From NCBI GenBank assembly GCA_012837345.1, contig DURL01000110.1, forward strand, positions 32,842-96,841: DNA of 64,000 bases, read 5' to 3'. Shown here piece by piece: positions 16,132 to 24,488 of this stretch (its first letter is position 1; the number at the start of each line of letters is the position of its first letter). Made by a program: the position numbers and the translations under genes. The notes under the pieces are model-generated. The model did not search any database. It was not told the origin of the DNA and saw only the letters and a list, made by a program, of their open reading frames with translations. The DNA comes from Bacteroidales bacterium (lineage in GTDB: Bacteria > Bacteroidota > Bacteroidia > Bacteroidales > Dysgonomonadaceae).

Positions 16132-16992
16132 CTAGACATGTTTTTCTGCGTGATAGGAGGATCGCACCAGCGGTCCGCTCTCCACGAAACGGAATCCTTT
16201 ATCGAGGGCCACACTCCTGTATTTCGCAAACTGATCCGGTGTGACATACTCCTTCACCGCCAGATGCCTGCGTGTGGGTTGCAGGTACTGTCCCACGGTG
16301 AGCACGCTGCACCCCACGGCCAGCAGGTCATCCATCGTCTCGTAGATCTCCTCCTCCGTCTCACCCAGGCCCACCATCACACCCGACTTGGCTCTTACCT
16401 TGCCACTGGCAGCGATCACCCCGAGGGTCTTGAGGCTCACCTCATATTTTGCTCTGCTGCGCACCTTGGGTGTCAGCCTGCGTACGGTCTCCATGTTGTG
16501 CGACACGATATTGGGACCGGCGTCGATCACCTTGCGGATCAGCTCCTCCTGACCGTTGAAGTCGGGGATCAGCGTCTCGATGGTCACCTTCGGACAACGC
16601 TCCTTGATACGTTGCACGGTACGCGACCAGATCTCGGCCCCGCCGTCCTCCAGGTCGTCACGGTCGACGCTGGTGAGCACCACATGGCGCAGGTTCATCT
16701 GTTCAATGGTGTCGGCCAGCCGTGCCGGTTCATCCCAGTCGACTCCCAGCGGGGTGCCGGTCTTCACGTTACAGAAGCGGCAGGAGCGGGTACAGACCTC
16801 TCCCAGGATCATGAAGGTAGCGGTACCCCTTCCCCAGCACTCCGCCATATTGGGACACTTACCGCTCACGCAGATGGTGTGCAGTTTCTTTCTGGCGATG
16901 ATCTCCTTCACATCAAGGTATTGCTTGCCCTGGGGCAGGGATATTTTCAGCCATTCCGGCTTACGTTGCATGGTTTCCGGTTTTTTTTCCAT
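16132..16992 (-). CDS. lipA: Lipoyl synthase LipA
   Basis: A 286-residue radical SAM enzyme that inserts two sulfurs into protein-bound octanoyl groups. The auxiliary cluster cysteines (C-x4-C-x5-C in CVSGKCPNMAEC), the radical SAM CxxxCxxC (CTRSCRFC) and the C-terminal RSSYHAE that closes over the auxiliary cluster are all present. The open frame extends upstream to 17112, but that extension overlaps the likely promoter at 17099-17106. The ATG at 16992 gives the usual family length. lipB follows immediately. Confidence 0.95.
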   Translation of the reverse strand: MEKKPETMQRKPEWLKISLPQGKQYLDVKEIIARKKLHTICVSGKCPNMAECWGRGTATFMILGEVCTRSCRFCNVKTGTPLGVDWDEPARLADTIEQMNLRHVVLTSVDRDDLEDGGAEIWSRTVQRIKERCPKVTIETLIPDFNGQEELIRKVIDAGPNIVSHNMETVRRLTPKVRSRAKYEVSLKTLGVIAASGKVRAKSGVMVGLGETEEEIYETMDDLLAVGCSVLTVGQYLQPTRRHLAVKEYVTPDQFAKYRSVALDKGFRFVESGPLVRSSYHAEKHV

Positions 16993-17098
16993 ATTGATAT
17001 TCTGTTTACAAGCAACTGCAGGGATAATCAGGCGTGTCAGGGTTCCTCTTCCGTTGGCAGCTGCAAGCTGTGTGATTGATAAAAATGTCAAAACAGCA

Positions 17099-17106
17099 CA
17101 AAAATA
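17099..17106 (-). promoter_or_regulatory. -7 box TATTTTTG for lipA-lipB
   Basis: TATTTTTG on the minus strand, about 107 bases before the chosen lipA ATG. It implies a transcript start near 17092 and argues against the longer N terminus that would begin at 17112. Confidence 0.5.
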
Positions 17107-17208
17107 GGACATTCTTCCCGGATTAACGAATCTGACGGCTTCATTCTCTTTCTTTTCCCGTAACTATTTTTAAACCCCTACAATTCTGTTTATAAAGCCA
17201 AAAAAATA

Positions 17209-17216
17209 TATCTTTG
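17209..17216 (+). promoter_or_regulatory. -7 box TATCTTTG for tgt
   Basis: TATCTTTG matches the consensus exactly. A TTG at 17214 that would give a longer tgt frame lies inside this box, so translation cannot begin there if this promoter is used. Confidence 0.65.
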
Positions 17217-17243
17217 CGCTTTAAACCGAACAACAGGCACAAT

Positions 17244-18374
17244 TTGGATTTCCAGTTACAACATACCGACCCCAGGTCGGAGGCGCGTGCAGGTATCATC
17301 ACTACCGACCACGGAAAGGTAGAGACACCGGTCTTCATGCCGGTGGGCACGGTGGGCAGCGTCAAGGCGGTCCACATCAGTGAGTTGAAAGAGGATATCG
17401 GGGCAGAGATCATCCTGGGAAACACCTATCATCTCTACCTGCGTCCCGGTCTCGAGATTATCAAGGCAGCAGGAGGACTCCATCGTTTCAACAGTTGGAA
17501 CCGTCCGATGCTGACGGACAGCGGCGGCTTTCAGGTCTTCTCGCTCACCGAGAACCGCAAGCTGACCGAGGAGGGAGCCGTTTTCCAGTCGCACATCGAC
17601 GGATCAAGGCATTTCTTCACCCCGGAGAAGGTGATTGACATCCAGCGCACCATTGGTGCCGACATCATCATGGCGTTCGACGAATGCACCCCCGGCGATG
17701 CCGACTACACCTATGCGAAGGAGTCGCTGGAGCTTACCGAGCGCTGGCTCGACCGCTGCATCTCCCGCATGGGGGAGACAGAATGTCCTTACGGTCACAC
17801 CCAGGCACTCTTTCCCATCGTACAGGGTTGTGTCTACCCGGACCTGCGGCGGCGCGCCGCGGAAAAGGTGGCAGCCCTGGGTGCCGACGGCAATGCCATC
17901 GGGGGACTGGCCGTGGGTGAACCCACGGAGAAGATGTATGAGATGGTGGAGCTGGTGAACGGCATCCTGCCGAAGGATAAGCCCCGTTATCTGATGGGTG
18001 TGGGCAAGCCGGAGAACATCCTGGAGGCGATTGAACGGGGCGTGGATATGTTCGACTGCATCATGCCCACCCGCAATGGCCGCAACGGACAGCTCTTCAC
18101 CAAGGAGGGCATCATGAACATGCGAAATGAACGGTGGAAAAACGATTTCTCCCCCCTCGAGGAGGAGGGCGAGTCATTTGTGGACCGTCTCTACAGTAAG
18201 GCTTACCTGCGGCACCTGATCAACACCAACGAGATCCTGGGACTGCAGATCGCCTCCATTCACAACCTGGCTTTTTATGTCTGGCTGGCAAAGGAGGCAC
18301 GGAAACAGATCATCGCCGGCAATTTCACTGATTGGAAAACGCGAATGATCGAAAAGGTGACACGTAGATTATGA
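17244..18374 (+). CDS. tgt: Queuine tRNA-ribosyltransferase (TGT), apparently without the zinc cysteines
   Basis: A 376-residue tRNA-guanine transglycosylase that exchanges G34 of GUN anticodons for preQ1. The fold is clear: ARAGIITTDHGKVETPVFMP, the catalytic Asp segment MLTDSGGFQVFSL, AFDECTPGD, and the nucleophile region DMFDCIMPTRNGRNGQLF. The bacterial zinc site (CxCxxC plus a later His) is altered. The stretch aligned with it reads EEGESFVDRLYSKAYLRHL and has no cysteine, while the His in IASIHNLAFY remains. The start is taken as TTG at 17244, giving MDFQLQHTDP, because the promoter box covers the longer option. The next gene overlaps it by four bases. Confidence 0.93.
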   Translation: MDFQLQHTDPRSEARAGIITTDHGKVETPVFMPVGTVGSVKAVHISELKEDIGAEIILGNTYHLYLRPGLEIIKAAGGLHRFNSWNRPMLTDSGGFQVFSLTENRKLTEEGAVFQSHIDGSRHFFTPEKVIDIQRTIGADIIMAFDECTPGDADYTYAKESLELTERWLDRCISRMGETECPYGHTQALFPIVQGCVYPDLRRRAAEKVAALGADGNAIGGLAVGEPTEKMYEMVELVNGILPKDKPRYLMGVGKPENILEAIERGVDMFDCIMPTRNGRNGQLFTKEGIMNMRNERWKNDFSPLEEEGESFVDRLYSKAYLRHLINTNEILGLQIASIHNLAFYVWLAKEARKQIIAGNFTDWKTRMIEKVTRRL

Positions 18375-19474
18375 AAAAGATCCTCTCCCTGCTAAACCTG
18401 AAACGTCTGGACTGGTATATCATCAGGAAGTTCCTGGGCACCTACATCTTCATGATCGCGCTGATCATCTCCATCGCGGTGGTGTTCGACATCAATGAGA
18501 AGATCGACAAGTTCATGACCAACAACGCCTCACTGAATGAGATCATCTTCGACTATTACCTCAACTTCATCCCATACTACACCAACCTGTTCAGCCCCCT
18601 CTTTGTCTTCCTGGCAGTGATCTTCTTCACCTCCAAGATGGCCAACAACTCGGAGATCATCGCCATCCTCTCCAACGGCATCGGCTTCCGAAGGATGATG
18701 AAACCGTACATGGTGGCAGCGCTCGTGATCGCCATCTTCACTTTCATCTTCGGTGGTTACATCATCCCGCCGGCCAATGCAACACGGATCGAGTTTGAAC
18801 AGACCTATGTGGATCCGAGAAAAAAGAAAACGGGCGACCGTGACATCCAGTTCCGCGTGGGGCCGGGCACCATTGTCTACTTTGGCAACTTCGACATGAA
18901 GAGCCGAACAGGTTATAACTTCTCCATCGACCACTTCGACAGCCTCCAGCTGGTGTCGCGTCTCACGGCACAGTCCATCCGTTACGATTCAGCCTTCCAG
19001 TGGACCATCCACAACTACCAGGTGAGGAATTTCAATGGGAACATAGAGACCATTACCCAGGGCAGCTCCGTCGACACCACCCTGCGAATTGTACCTGACG
19101 ACTTTATCATTGCCAAGACGGATCAGCAGATGATGACCTCCCCCAGGCTGCGTCACTACGTGAAGAGCCAGAAGGAGCGGGGAATGGGAAATATACAGGC
19201 ATTCCAGATCGAGTATCACTCTCGTATCGCCAATGTCTTCTCTGCTTTCATTCTCACACTGATCGGCGCTGCTCTCTCAGCCAAGAAGGTGAAAGGAGGC
19301 ATGGGCCTCAACATCGGTATCGGTCTGGGGCTGAGCATGGCCTACATCCTTTTCATGACGGTCAGTTCCACCTTTGCGGTGAAAGGGAGCATGAGTCCCT
19401 TCATTGCGGCATGGATTCCCAATGTCATCTTCATCCTGATCGCGATATTCCTATACCGCAAAGCACCGAACTAA
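18371..19474 (+). CDS. LptF/LptG family permease
   Basis: A 367-residue inner membrane protein of the YjgP/YjgQ family: three N-terminal membrane helices (about residues 22-45, 60-86, 110-132), a periplasmic beta-jellyroll region (about 140-270) and three C-terminal helices (about 295-365). In the LPS export machine two such subunits pair with the LptB ATPase to lift lipopolysaccharide from the inner membrane onto LptC/LptA. Whether this is the F or the G subunit cannot be decided. The start overlaps the tgt stop as ATGA, which shows coupling. An 8-bp-period repeat array fills the spacer to the next gene. Confidence 0.92.
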   Translation: MKKILSLLNLKRLDWYIIRKFLGTYIFMIALIISIAVVFDINEKIDKFMTNNASLNEIIFDYYLNFIPYYTNLFSPLFVFLAVIFFTSKMANNSEIIAILSNGIGFRRMMKPYMVAALVIAIFTFIFGGYIIPPANATRIEFEQTYVDPRKKKTGDRDIQFRVGPGTIVYFGNFDMKSRTGYNFSIDHFDSLQLVSRLTAQSIRYDSAFQWTIHNYQVRNFNGNIETITQGSSVDTTLRIVPDDFIIAKTDQQMMTSPRLRHYVKSQKERGMGNIQAFQIEYHSRIANVFSAFILTLIGAALSAKKVKGGMGLNIGIGLGLSMAYILFMTVSSTFAVKGSMSPFIAAWIPNVIFILIAIFLYRKAPN

Positions 19475-19481
19475 AAGTTCA

Positions 19482-19553
19482 CGCCAATCAGCGAATCCTC
19501 AAATCAGCTAATTATCGAATCAACTAATTATCGAATCAACAAATCAGCCAATC
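19482..19553. repeat. 8-bp-period degenerate repeat array (9 octamers)
   Basis: Nine consecutive octamers in strict 8-base phase, each ending AATC or AATT: CGCCAATC, AGCGAATC, CTCAAATC, AGCTAATT, ATCGAATC, AACTAATT, ATCGAATC, AACAAATC, AGCCAATC. The array fills almost all of the spacer between the LptF/G stop and the cyclophilin start, and shares octamers with the array at 22300. Confidence 0.9.
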
Positions 19554-19561
19554 ATTCCGAT

Positions 19562-20368
19562 ATGAAAACGTTTATCCTCACAATGCTTTTGGCGTTATCA
19601 ACCATGCTGCAGGCACAGACCAGATACCCTACCCTCGTGATCGAGACCAACTGTGGCACCATGAAAGCAATGTTGTACGACGACACACCACGGCACGGAG
19701 ATCACTACATGAGGTTGATCAGAAATGGTTACTTCGACGGAACCCTCTTTCACCGGGTAGTGAAGAACTTTGTGATACAGGGCGGGGCGCAGGACTCACG
19801 GAATGCACCTCCCGGGGCAGAGATCGGCAGCGGCCGCAGCGACATGGAGCTGACGCCGGAGTTCCGGGAGCATCACTTCCATAAGAAAGGGGCATTGGCA
19901 GCCCCGCGGAAGGGAGACAACGAGAACCCGCAGAAGAAATCGGATGCTTCCCAACTTTATATCGTACATGGGAAGGTCTACAGCCAGGGGCGGCTCGACA
20001 GCACAGAGATGAGCGTGAACATACCCATCAAGAATGAGATCATTCGCACCCATTACTCCCCCCACAAGGAGGAGCTGGCACGGCTCAAGGAGAGTGATCC
20101 GCAGGGTTTCAACACTCTGCTCGACTCGGTGCTCAGCGTGGTCGACTCTCTCTACCAGGAGGCTCCCGGCAAGTTCTTCTGGCCGGAGGGACTGAAAGAG
20201 GCCTACAGCACCATTGGAGGTGTCCACCATCTCGACGGGGAGTACACCGTTTTCGGGGAGGTGACCGAGGGGCTGGAGGTGATCGACAGAATCGCTTCCC
20301 TTGCGGTGGATGGTAACAGCCGCCCCACGAGTGATGCAAGGATCATCCGTGTCTACCTTGAGGAGTAG
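19562..20368 (+). CDS. Periplasmic cyclophilin-type peptidyl-prolyl isomerase with an insertion
   Basis: A 268-residue protein with a signal peptide (MKTFILTMLLALSTMLQAQ) and a cyclophilin fold: VIETNCGTMKAMLYDDTPRH, then YFDGTLFHRVVKNFVIQGG, which carries the catalytic FHR-x-FxxQGG pattern. The fold is interrupted after SQLYIVHGKV by about 70 residues of charged helical sequence (roughly residues 145-215). It resumes with HHLDGEYTVFGEVTEGLEVIDRI. Cyclophilins speed prolyl isomerisation during folding, here in the periplasm. The insertion is also seen in related Bacteroidota proteins as far as I recall, and may be a client-binding arm. Confidence 0.9.
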   Translation: MKTFILTMLLALSTMLQAQTRYPTLVIETNCGTMKAMLYDDTPRHGDHYMRLIRNGYFDGTLFHRVVKNFVIQGGAQDSRNAPPGAEIGSGRSDMELTPEFREHHFHKKGALAAPRKGDNENPQKKSDASQLYIVHGKVYSQGRLDSTEMSVNIPIKNEIIRTHYSPHKEELARLKESDPQGFNTLLDSVLSVVDSLYQEAPGKFFWPEGLKEAYSTIGGVHHLDGEYTVFGEVTEGLEVIDRIASLAVDGNSRPTSDARIIRVYLEE

Positions 20369-20383
20369 CGCTGCAGCTTTTCC

Positions 20384-21157
20384 TTACCTGATGTTCTCCC
20401 TGACCTGCTGCAGGTAGGCCTTCATCCCTTCACTGTCTTTCATCTCGATGATGGCCAACAGCTCTTTGAGCTTCTCCCTGATATGAGTCAGCTGTCCCGG
20501 TGTATAGGGGTTGAAAAGGATCTCGGTAAGCAGGAAGTCATCTTCCGAGAGCAGTCCCTGGGCGATCTGCATATGCTTCTTGAAGGTGGTGCCGGGTGCA
20601 TCCTGATGCTTCATCACCGAAGCAAACACCAGGGTGGAGGCAAAGGGGATGGAGAGCGAGTAGGCGATGGTCTCGTCGTGCTCACGGAATGAGTATTCAA
20701 ACACGTTCAGCTTCAGGTGCCGGTAGAGATCGCGGAAGAAGACCTTACCCAGGTGCGATGATTCGGCAATGATGATGGCACTCTGACTACTCAGGTCGTT
20801 CAGGCTGGCAAAGGTGGGCCCGAACATGGGGTGTGTGGAGACATAGGGGCGGGTGCGTTCCCTGTAGAACTCTTCCAGTCCGGTTTTCACCGAAGCTATA
20901 TCACTCAGAATACATGTTTCCGGAAGAAAAGGCAACACCTTCTCGAATGCAGGAATAGTATATTTAAGTGTAGCGGCATTGATCACCAGCTCCGGTGCAA
21001 ATGCCTGCACCTCCATCGGATCGGTCATCCGCTGTGTGTTGTAGATAAACCGCAGCTTCTGCGGATCGGTGTCAAGCACCGCCACCTCGTGGTCGAAGCT
21101 AAGCACATCGGCAAAGAAGGAACCCATCTTGCCGGCTCCAAGGATCAGTATCTTCAT
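20384..21157 (-). CDS. tyrA: Prephenate dehydrogenase (TyrA)
   Basis: A 257-residue NAD(P)-dependent enzyme with a Rossmann start KILILGAGKMGSFFADVL and an Asp after the second strand (VLDTDP), consistent with NAD preference. The helical C-terminal dimerisation domain carries the conserved THPMFGP segment (about residues 110-116). It oxidatively decarboxylates prephenate to 4-hydroxyphenylpyruvate, the committed step to tyrosine. No ACT domain is present, so feedback control by tyrosine must act elsewhere. It is the last gene of the aromatic operon and ends 15 bases from the convergent cyclophilin gene. Confidence 0.9.
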   Translation of the reverse strand: MKILILGAGKMGSFFADVLSFDHEVAVLDTDPQKLRFIYNTQRMTDPMEVQAFAPELVINAATLKYTIPAFEKVLPFLPETCILSDIASVKTGLEEFYRERTRPYVSTHPMFGPTFASLNDLSSQSAIIIAESSHLGKVFFRDLYRHLKLNVFEYSFREHDETIAYSLSIPFASTLVFASVMKHQDAPGTTFKKHMQIAQGLLSEDDFLLTEILFNPYTPGQLTHIREKLKELLAIIEMKDSEGMKAYLQQVRENIR

Positions 21158-21175
21158 CGTTTCTTCCTGTAAGGG

Positions 21176-22246
21176 TTACTTTTTTGCTTTCTCCATTACC
21201 ACCATCTGCTGACGCACCGACTCGGAGTGGATCGCCTCCAGCACCTTCTTCACAAAGCCGCCCGACATCTCCATCCGCTCACCCTGGTAGGCACGATCGG
21301 TGAGGATCTGGTCGTAACGCTGTGTCTGCAGGATCGGCATGCCATGCTCCAGCTTGTAATGACCGATCTCGCGGGAGACACGCATACGCTTGGCCAGCAG
21401 CTGCAGCAGCTCATTGTCCAGGTCATCGATCTGGTCGCGCAGCACCGAAAGATCCTCGGTAGTCTGCACCGTATCACGGATCACGATGGTGTCGAGAATC
21501 TCCTTGAGTGCCGCGGGTGTGACCTGCTGTGCCTTGTCGCTCCACGCTTCATCGGGAGAGCTGTGTGACTCGATGATCAGTCCCGAATAGTTGAGGTCCA
21601 TGGCCTGCTGACTGATCTTGAAGATCAGGTTGCGTGCACCGCCTATATGACTGGGGTCACAGATCATCGGCAGGGTGGGAAAGCGCCGTTTCAGCTCGAT
21701 GGGGATATGCCATTGCGGGATGTTACGGTAAATGGTTTTATCGGTGGTGCTAAAGCCGCGGTGTATCACCCCCAGCTTACGGATGCCCGCATTGTAGAGT
21801 CGCTCCAGTGCCCCGATCCATAGTTCCAGGTCGGGGTTCACCGGGTTTTTGATCAGGATGGGGATGTCCACTCCCTTGAGGGTATCCGCTATCTCCTGCA
21901 CGGCAAAAGGGTTGGCAGCGGTACGTGCTCCTATCCAAAGGATATCGACCCCATACTTCAACGCCTCATAGACATGTTTCTCGGTAGCTACCTCGGTGGC
22001 CATATACATACCGGTCTCCTTTTCCGCCTGCATCATCCACTTGAGAGCAGGGCTGCCGACACCTTCAAAGCCGCCTGGTTTGGTACGGGGCTTCCAGACC
22101 CCTGCACGAAATATTTTCACCCCCACAGCTGCCAGCTCCCTGGCGGTGGTCATTACCTGTTCTTCTGTTTCGGCACTGCAGGGACCCGCAATCACCAGCG
22201 GTCTCTTCGCGTCAATGCCCGGCAATAAAATCGATTCGAATTCCAT
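21176..22246 (-). CDS. DAHP synthase-chorismate mutase fusion
   Basis: A 356-residue bifunctional enzyme. Residues 1-260 are a type I-beta (KDO8P-like) 3-deoxy-7-phosphoheptulonate synthase, with VIAGPCSAETEEQ, RAGVWKPRTKPGGFEGVG, LIKNPVNPDLELW and MICDPSHIGGARN. Residues about 268-356 are an AroQ-type chorismate mutase (LRDQIDDLDNELLQLLAKRM, then the helix starting REIGHYKLEHG). One polypeptide thus makes the first shikimate intermediate and also converts chorismate to prephenate, the substrate of its operon neighbours PheA and TyrA. The C-terminal mutase is also thought to act as the feedback sensor in this family. It starts 18 bases upstream of tyrA. Confidence 0.94.
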   Translation of the reverse strand: MEFESILLPGIDAKRPLVIAGPCSAETEEQVMTTARELAAVGVKIFRAGVWKPRTKPGGFEGVGSPALKWMMQAEKETGMYMATEVATEKHVYEALKYGVDILWIGARTAANPFAVQEIADTLKGVDIPILIKNPVNPDLELWIGALERLYNAGIRKLGVIHRGFSTTDKTIYRNIPQWHIPIELKRRFPTLPMICDPSHIGGARNLIFKISQQAMDLNYSGLIIESHSSPDEAWSDKAQQVTPAALKEILDTIVIRDTVQTTEDLSVLRDQIDDLDNELLQLLAKRMRVSREIGHYKLEHGMPILQTQRYDQILTDRAYQGERMEMSGGFVKKVLEAIHSESVRQQMVVMEKAKK

Positions 22247-22299
22247 ATTGTCTGTTTTTTATATTGTCTCTATTGTAGTTCATTCCCAATTTCAAAATC

Positions 22300-22427
22300 C
22301 TCAAATCACCACATCCTCACATCCTCACATCAGCTAATCAGCTAATCATCACATCAGCTAATCAGCTAATCATCACATCCTCAAATCAGCCAATCAGCTA
22401 ATCAGCTAATCACCCAATCCTCACATC
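22300..22427. repeat. 8-bp-period degenerate repeat array (16 octamers) inside the aromatic operon
   Basis: Sixteen octamers in exact 8-base phase, all ending AATC or CATC, drawn from few words: AGCTAATC six times, CTCACATC three times, CTCAAATC and ATCACATC twice each, ACCACATC, AGCCAATC and ACCCAATC once each. On the coding (minus) strand each unit begins GAT. The array lies between the aminotransferase stop, whose TGA it touches, and the DAHP synthase start. Confidence 0.92.
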
Positions 22428-23601
22428 ATCGAATATACTCCTCAATCCGTCTGTAAGCCTCCTGTAGCTTCTCCGCGGAGGCACCCAGCGAGATGCGGAT
22501 AAACCGTTCCCCGTTGCTGCCGAAGATAAAGCCGGGTGTGAGAAATACCCGTGCTCTCTGCAGAAGATCGTTGACCAGCGCTTCGCTGCTCTCCGTCTCT
22601 GCCGGCAGCTTACCCCAGACGAACAATCCCACCTGCCGGGGATCGTAGCTACAACCCAGCAGCAGCATGATCTTCTCAGCCCAGCTACGGCGCTCACGAT
22701 AGATACGGTTCATCCCGGCATGCCACTCATCACTATTTGAGAGTGCAGCCACCGTCGCCAGCTGCATCGGTTTGAACTGACCGCTGTCGATGTTGCTTTT
22801 GGCCTTGAGCACCCACTGTACGAACTGTGCGTTGGATGCCAGCATCCCCATGCGCCATCCCGACATGTTGTGCGACTTGCTCAGTGAGTTGAGCTCGATG
22901 CATATCTCCTTTGCTCCCGGCACGGAGAGGATGCTCATGGGTCTGTCGTTCAGGATAAAGCTATAGGGGTTATCATGACAGATCACGATGTTGTGTTTCC
23001 TGCCAAAAGCCACCAGCTTCTCGAACAGTTCAGGAGAGGCGTTCGCGCCGGTAGGCATATTGGGATAGTTGACCCACATCAGCTTCACACGGCTCAGATC
23101 CCTTTTCTCCAACGCCTCAAAGTCGGGCTCCCACCCCTTCTCTTCCAGCAGGTCATACTCCATCACCTCTGCCCGCAACAGCTTCGACACCGAGCGATAG
23201 GTGGGATAACCGGGGTTGGGCACCAGTACCGCATCTCCGAAGTTGAGGAAGGTCATCGAGACATGCAGGATACCCTCTTTCGAGCCGATCAGCGGCAGCA
23301 CCTCGGCAGCTGTCAGCTCCACTCCGTAGATACGGTGATACCACTCTCCGTAGGCTCTCCTCAGCTCCGGGATACCGGTATAGGGCTGGTAGGCATGCAC
23401 ATCGGGTCGTTGCACTGTTTCACAGAGTGTCTCGATGGTCTCCTGCGATGGCATCCGGTCCGGGGCTCCCACCGCCAGGCTGACCACATCCCGCCCTTCG
23501 GCATTCATGCGTGCTACCTCGGCCAGCTTTACCGAGAAATAATACTCTTCAATTGCTTTGATATGTGTTGCCGGTTCAATCATCTTCATAGTTCTTCTCA
23601 T
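22426..23601 (-). CDS. Class I/II aminotransferase of the aromatic operon
   Basis: A 391-residue PLP enzyme with the fold type I signatures VSLAVGAPDRMPSQET, VPNPGYPTYRS, MWVNYPNMPTGANAS and the PLP-lysine segment SLSKSHNMSGWRMGM (Lys at about residue 240), ending with FIRISLGASAEK. It probably transaminates phenylpyruvate or 4-hydroxyphenylpyruvate, since it lies between pheA and the DAHP synthase. Close relatives are also annotated as LL-diaminopimelate or aspartate aminotransferases, so the substrate is inference from context. ATGs at 23601, 23589 and 23583 are all possible starts. It lies 10 bases after pheA. Confidence 0.88.
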   Translation of the reverse strand: MRRTMKMIEPATHIKAIEEYYFSVKLAEVARMNAEGRDVVSLAVGAPDRMPSQETIETLCETVQRPDVHAYQPYTGIPELRRAYGEWYHRIYGVELTAAEVLPLIGSKEGILHVSMTFLNFGDAVLVPNPGYPTYRSVSKLLRAEVMEYDLLEEKGWEPDFEALEKRDLSRVKLMWVNYPNMPTGANASPELFEKLVAFGRKHNIVICHDNPYSFILNDRPMSILSVPGAKEICIELNSLSKSHNMSGWRMGMLASNAQFVQWVLKAKSNIDSGQFKPMQLATVAALSNSDEWHAGMNRIYRERRSWAEKIMLLLGCSYDPRQVGLFVWGKLPAETESSEALVNDLLQRARVFLTPGFIFGSNGERFIRISLGASAEKLQEAYRRIEEYIR

Positions 23602-23611
23602 TTCATTTTAT

Positions 23612-24460
23612 TCACTTCTCTCCTGAATTCTTTTCTTCCCTGTACTCGCCCAGCACCTTTAGGTTACTGATCAGCGGAGTGATGGCGTCGATCGACTGTT
23701 TGTAACGCTGATAATCGGAAAAGGTGAGATCGATATAAAATTGATACTCCCACTCGCTACCAATGATGGGGAGCGATTGGATACGGGTCAGGTTGACACC
23801 ATAGAAGGAGAGCACCGAGAGCACCTTCGATAGCGACCCCTCGCTGTGTGGCAGGACAAACACCAGCGATGACTTGTTGATATGATTCGCCTTCTGCACC
23901 TCCCGGAGCATCTCCTCACGTGCCAGGATAAAGAAACGGGTGAAGTTACGCTTGTTGGTCTCAATGCCTGCCGCAAGAATCTCCAACCCGTACATATCCG
24001 CCGCCAGCCGGCTGCAGATGGTGGCCGTACCTCTCATCTCCCGCTCACGAATCTCTTTTGCAGCCAGGGCGGTATCATCATGCTCCACAATCTTGATGCC
24101 CGGCAGTTCATCCAGGAACTCCTCACATTGCATCAGTGCCATGGGATGTGACATCACCTCTCTCACCTCACCGAGAGCAGTGCCCGGTAGAGCTGCCAGG
24201 GTATGGGTGATTCGCAGTTTGTATTCACCGGCGATCTGCAGACGGTGCTGTTTCAACAGATCATGGTTGGGCAGCAGACTGCCCGCAATGGTATTCTCAA
24301 TGGCCATCACTCCTATCAACTGCGGATCATTGTCCGCTTCGGTGAAGATCTCACGGAATGTTTGACAGGGAACAATTTCCAGCTCCTCCCCTTTGAAATA
24401 GTCGCGTGCCGCGATCTCGTGATAGGCTCCCAGTCCACCCTGTATAGCTACTCTTTTCAT
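23612..24460 (-). CDS. pheA: Prephenate dehydratase (PheA)
   Basis: A 282-residue enzyme that converts prephenate to phenylpyruvate. The catalytic domain (about residues 1-180) shows AIQGGLGAYHEIAARDYF, GVMAIENTIAGSL and the essential NFTRFF (TRF) motif near residue 178. Residues about 195-275 form an ACT domain (SLSKVLSVLSFYGVNLTRIQ) with LPIIGSEWEYQFYIDL at the position of the Phe-binding ESRP segment, so allosteric inhibition by Phe is plausible although that motif is changed. There is no fused chorismate mutase, which is supplied by the DAHP synthase fusion downstream. It is the first gene of the operon and sits behind an attenuator-type leader. Confidence 0.94.
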   Translation of the reverse strand: MKRVAIQGGLGAYHEIAARDYFKGEELEIVPCQTFREIFTEADNDPQLIGVMAIENTIAGSLLPNHDLLKQHRLQIAGEYKLRITHTLAALPGTALGEVREVMSHPMALMQCEEFLDELPGIKIVEHDDTALAAKEIREREMRGTATICSRLAADMYGLEILAAGIETNKRNFTRFFILAREEMLREVQKANHINKSSLVFVLPHSEGSLSKVLSVLSFYGVNLTRIQSLPIIGSEWEYQFYIDLTFSDYQRYKQSIDAITPLISNLKVLGEYREEKNSGEK

Positions 24461-24488
24461 TTTTTTATCTGGTTTGTCATATACTCAA

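Noticed and set aside
17214-17243. Longer N terminus for tgt from the TTG at 17214
   Set aside because: That codon is inside the TATCTTTG promoter box and the added residues do not fit the family N terminus.
19482-22427. Octamer arrays as a CRISPR or CRISPR remnant
   Set aside because: Units are 8 bases long with no spacers of 25-40 bases, no long palindromic repeat and no cas genes in the window.
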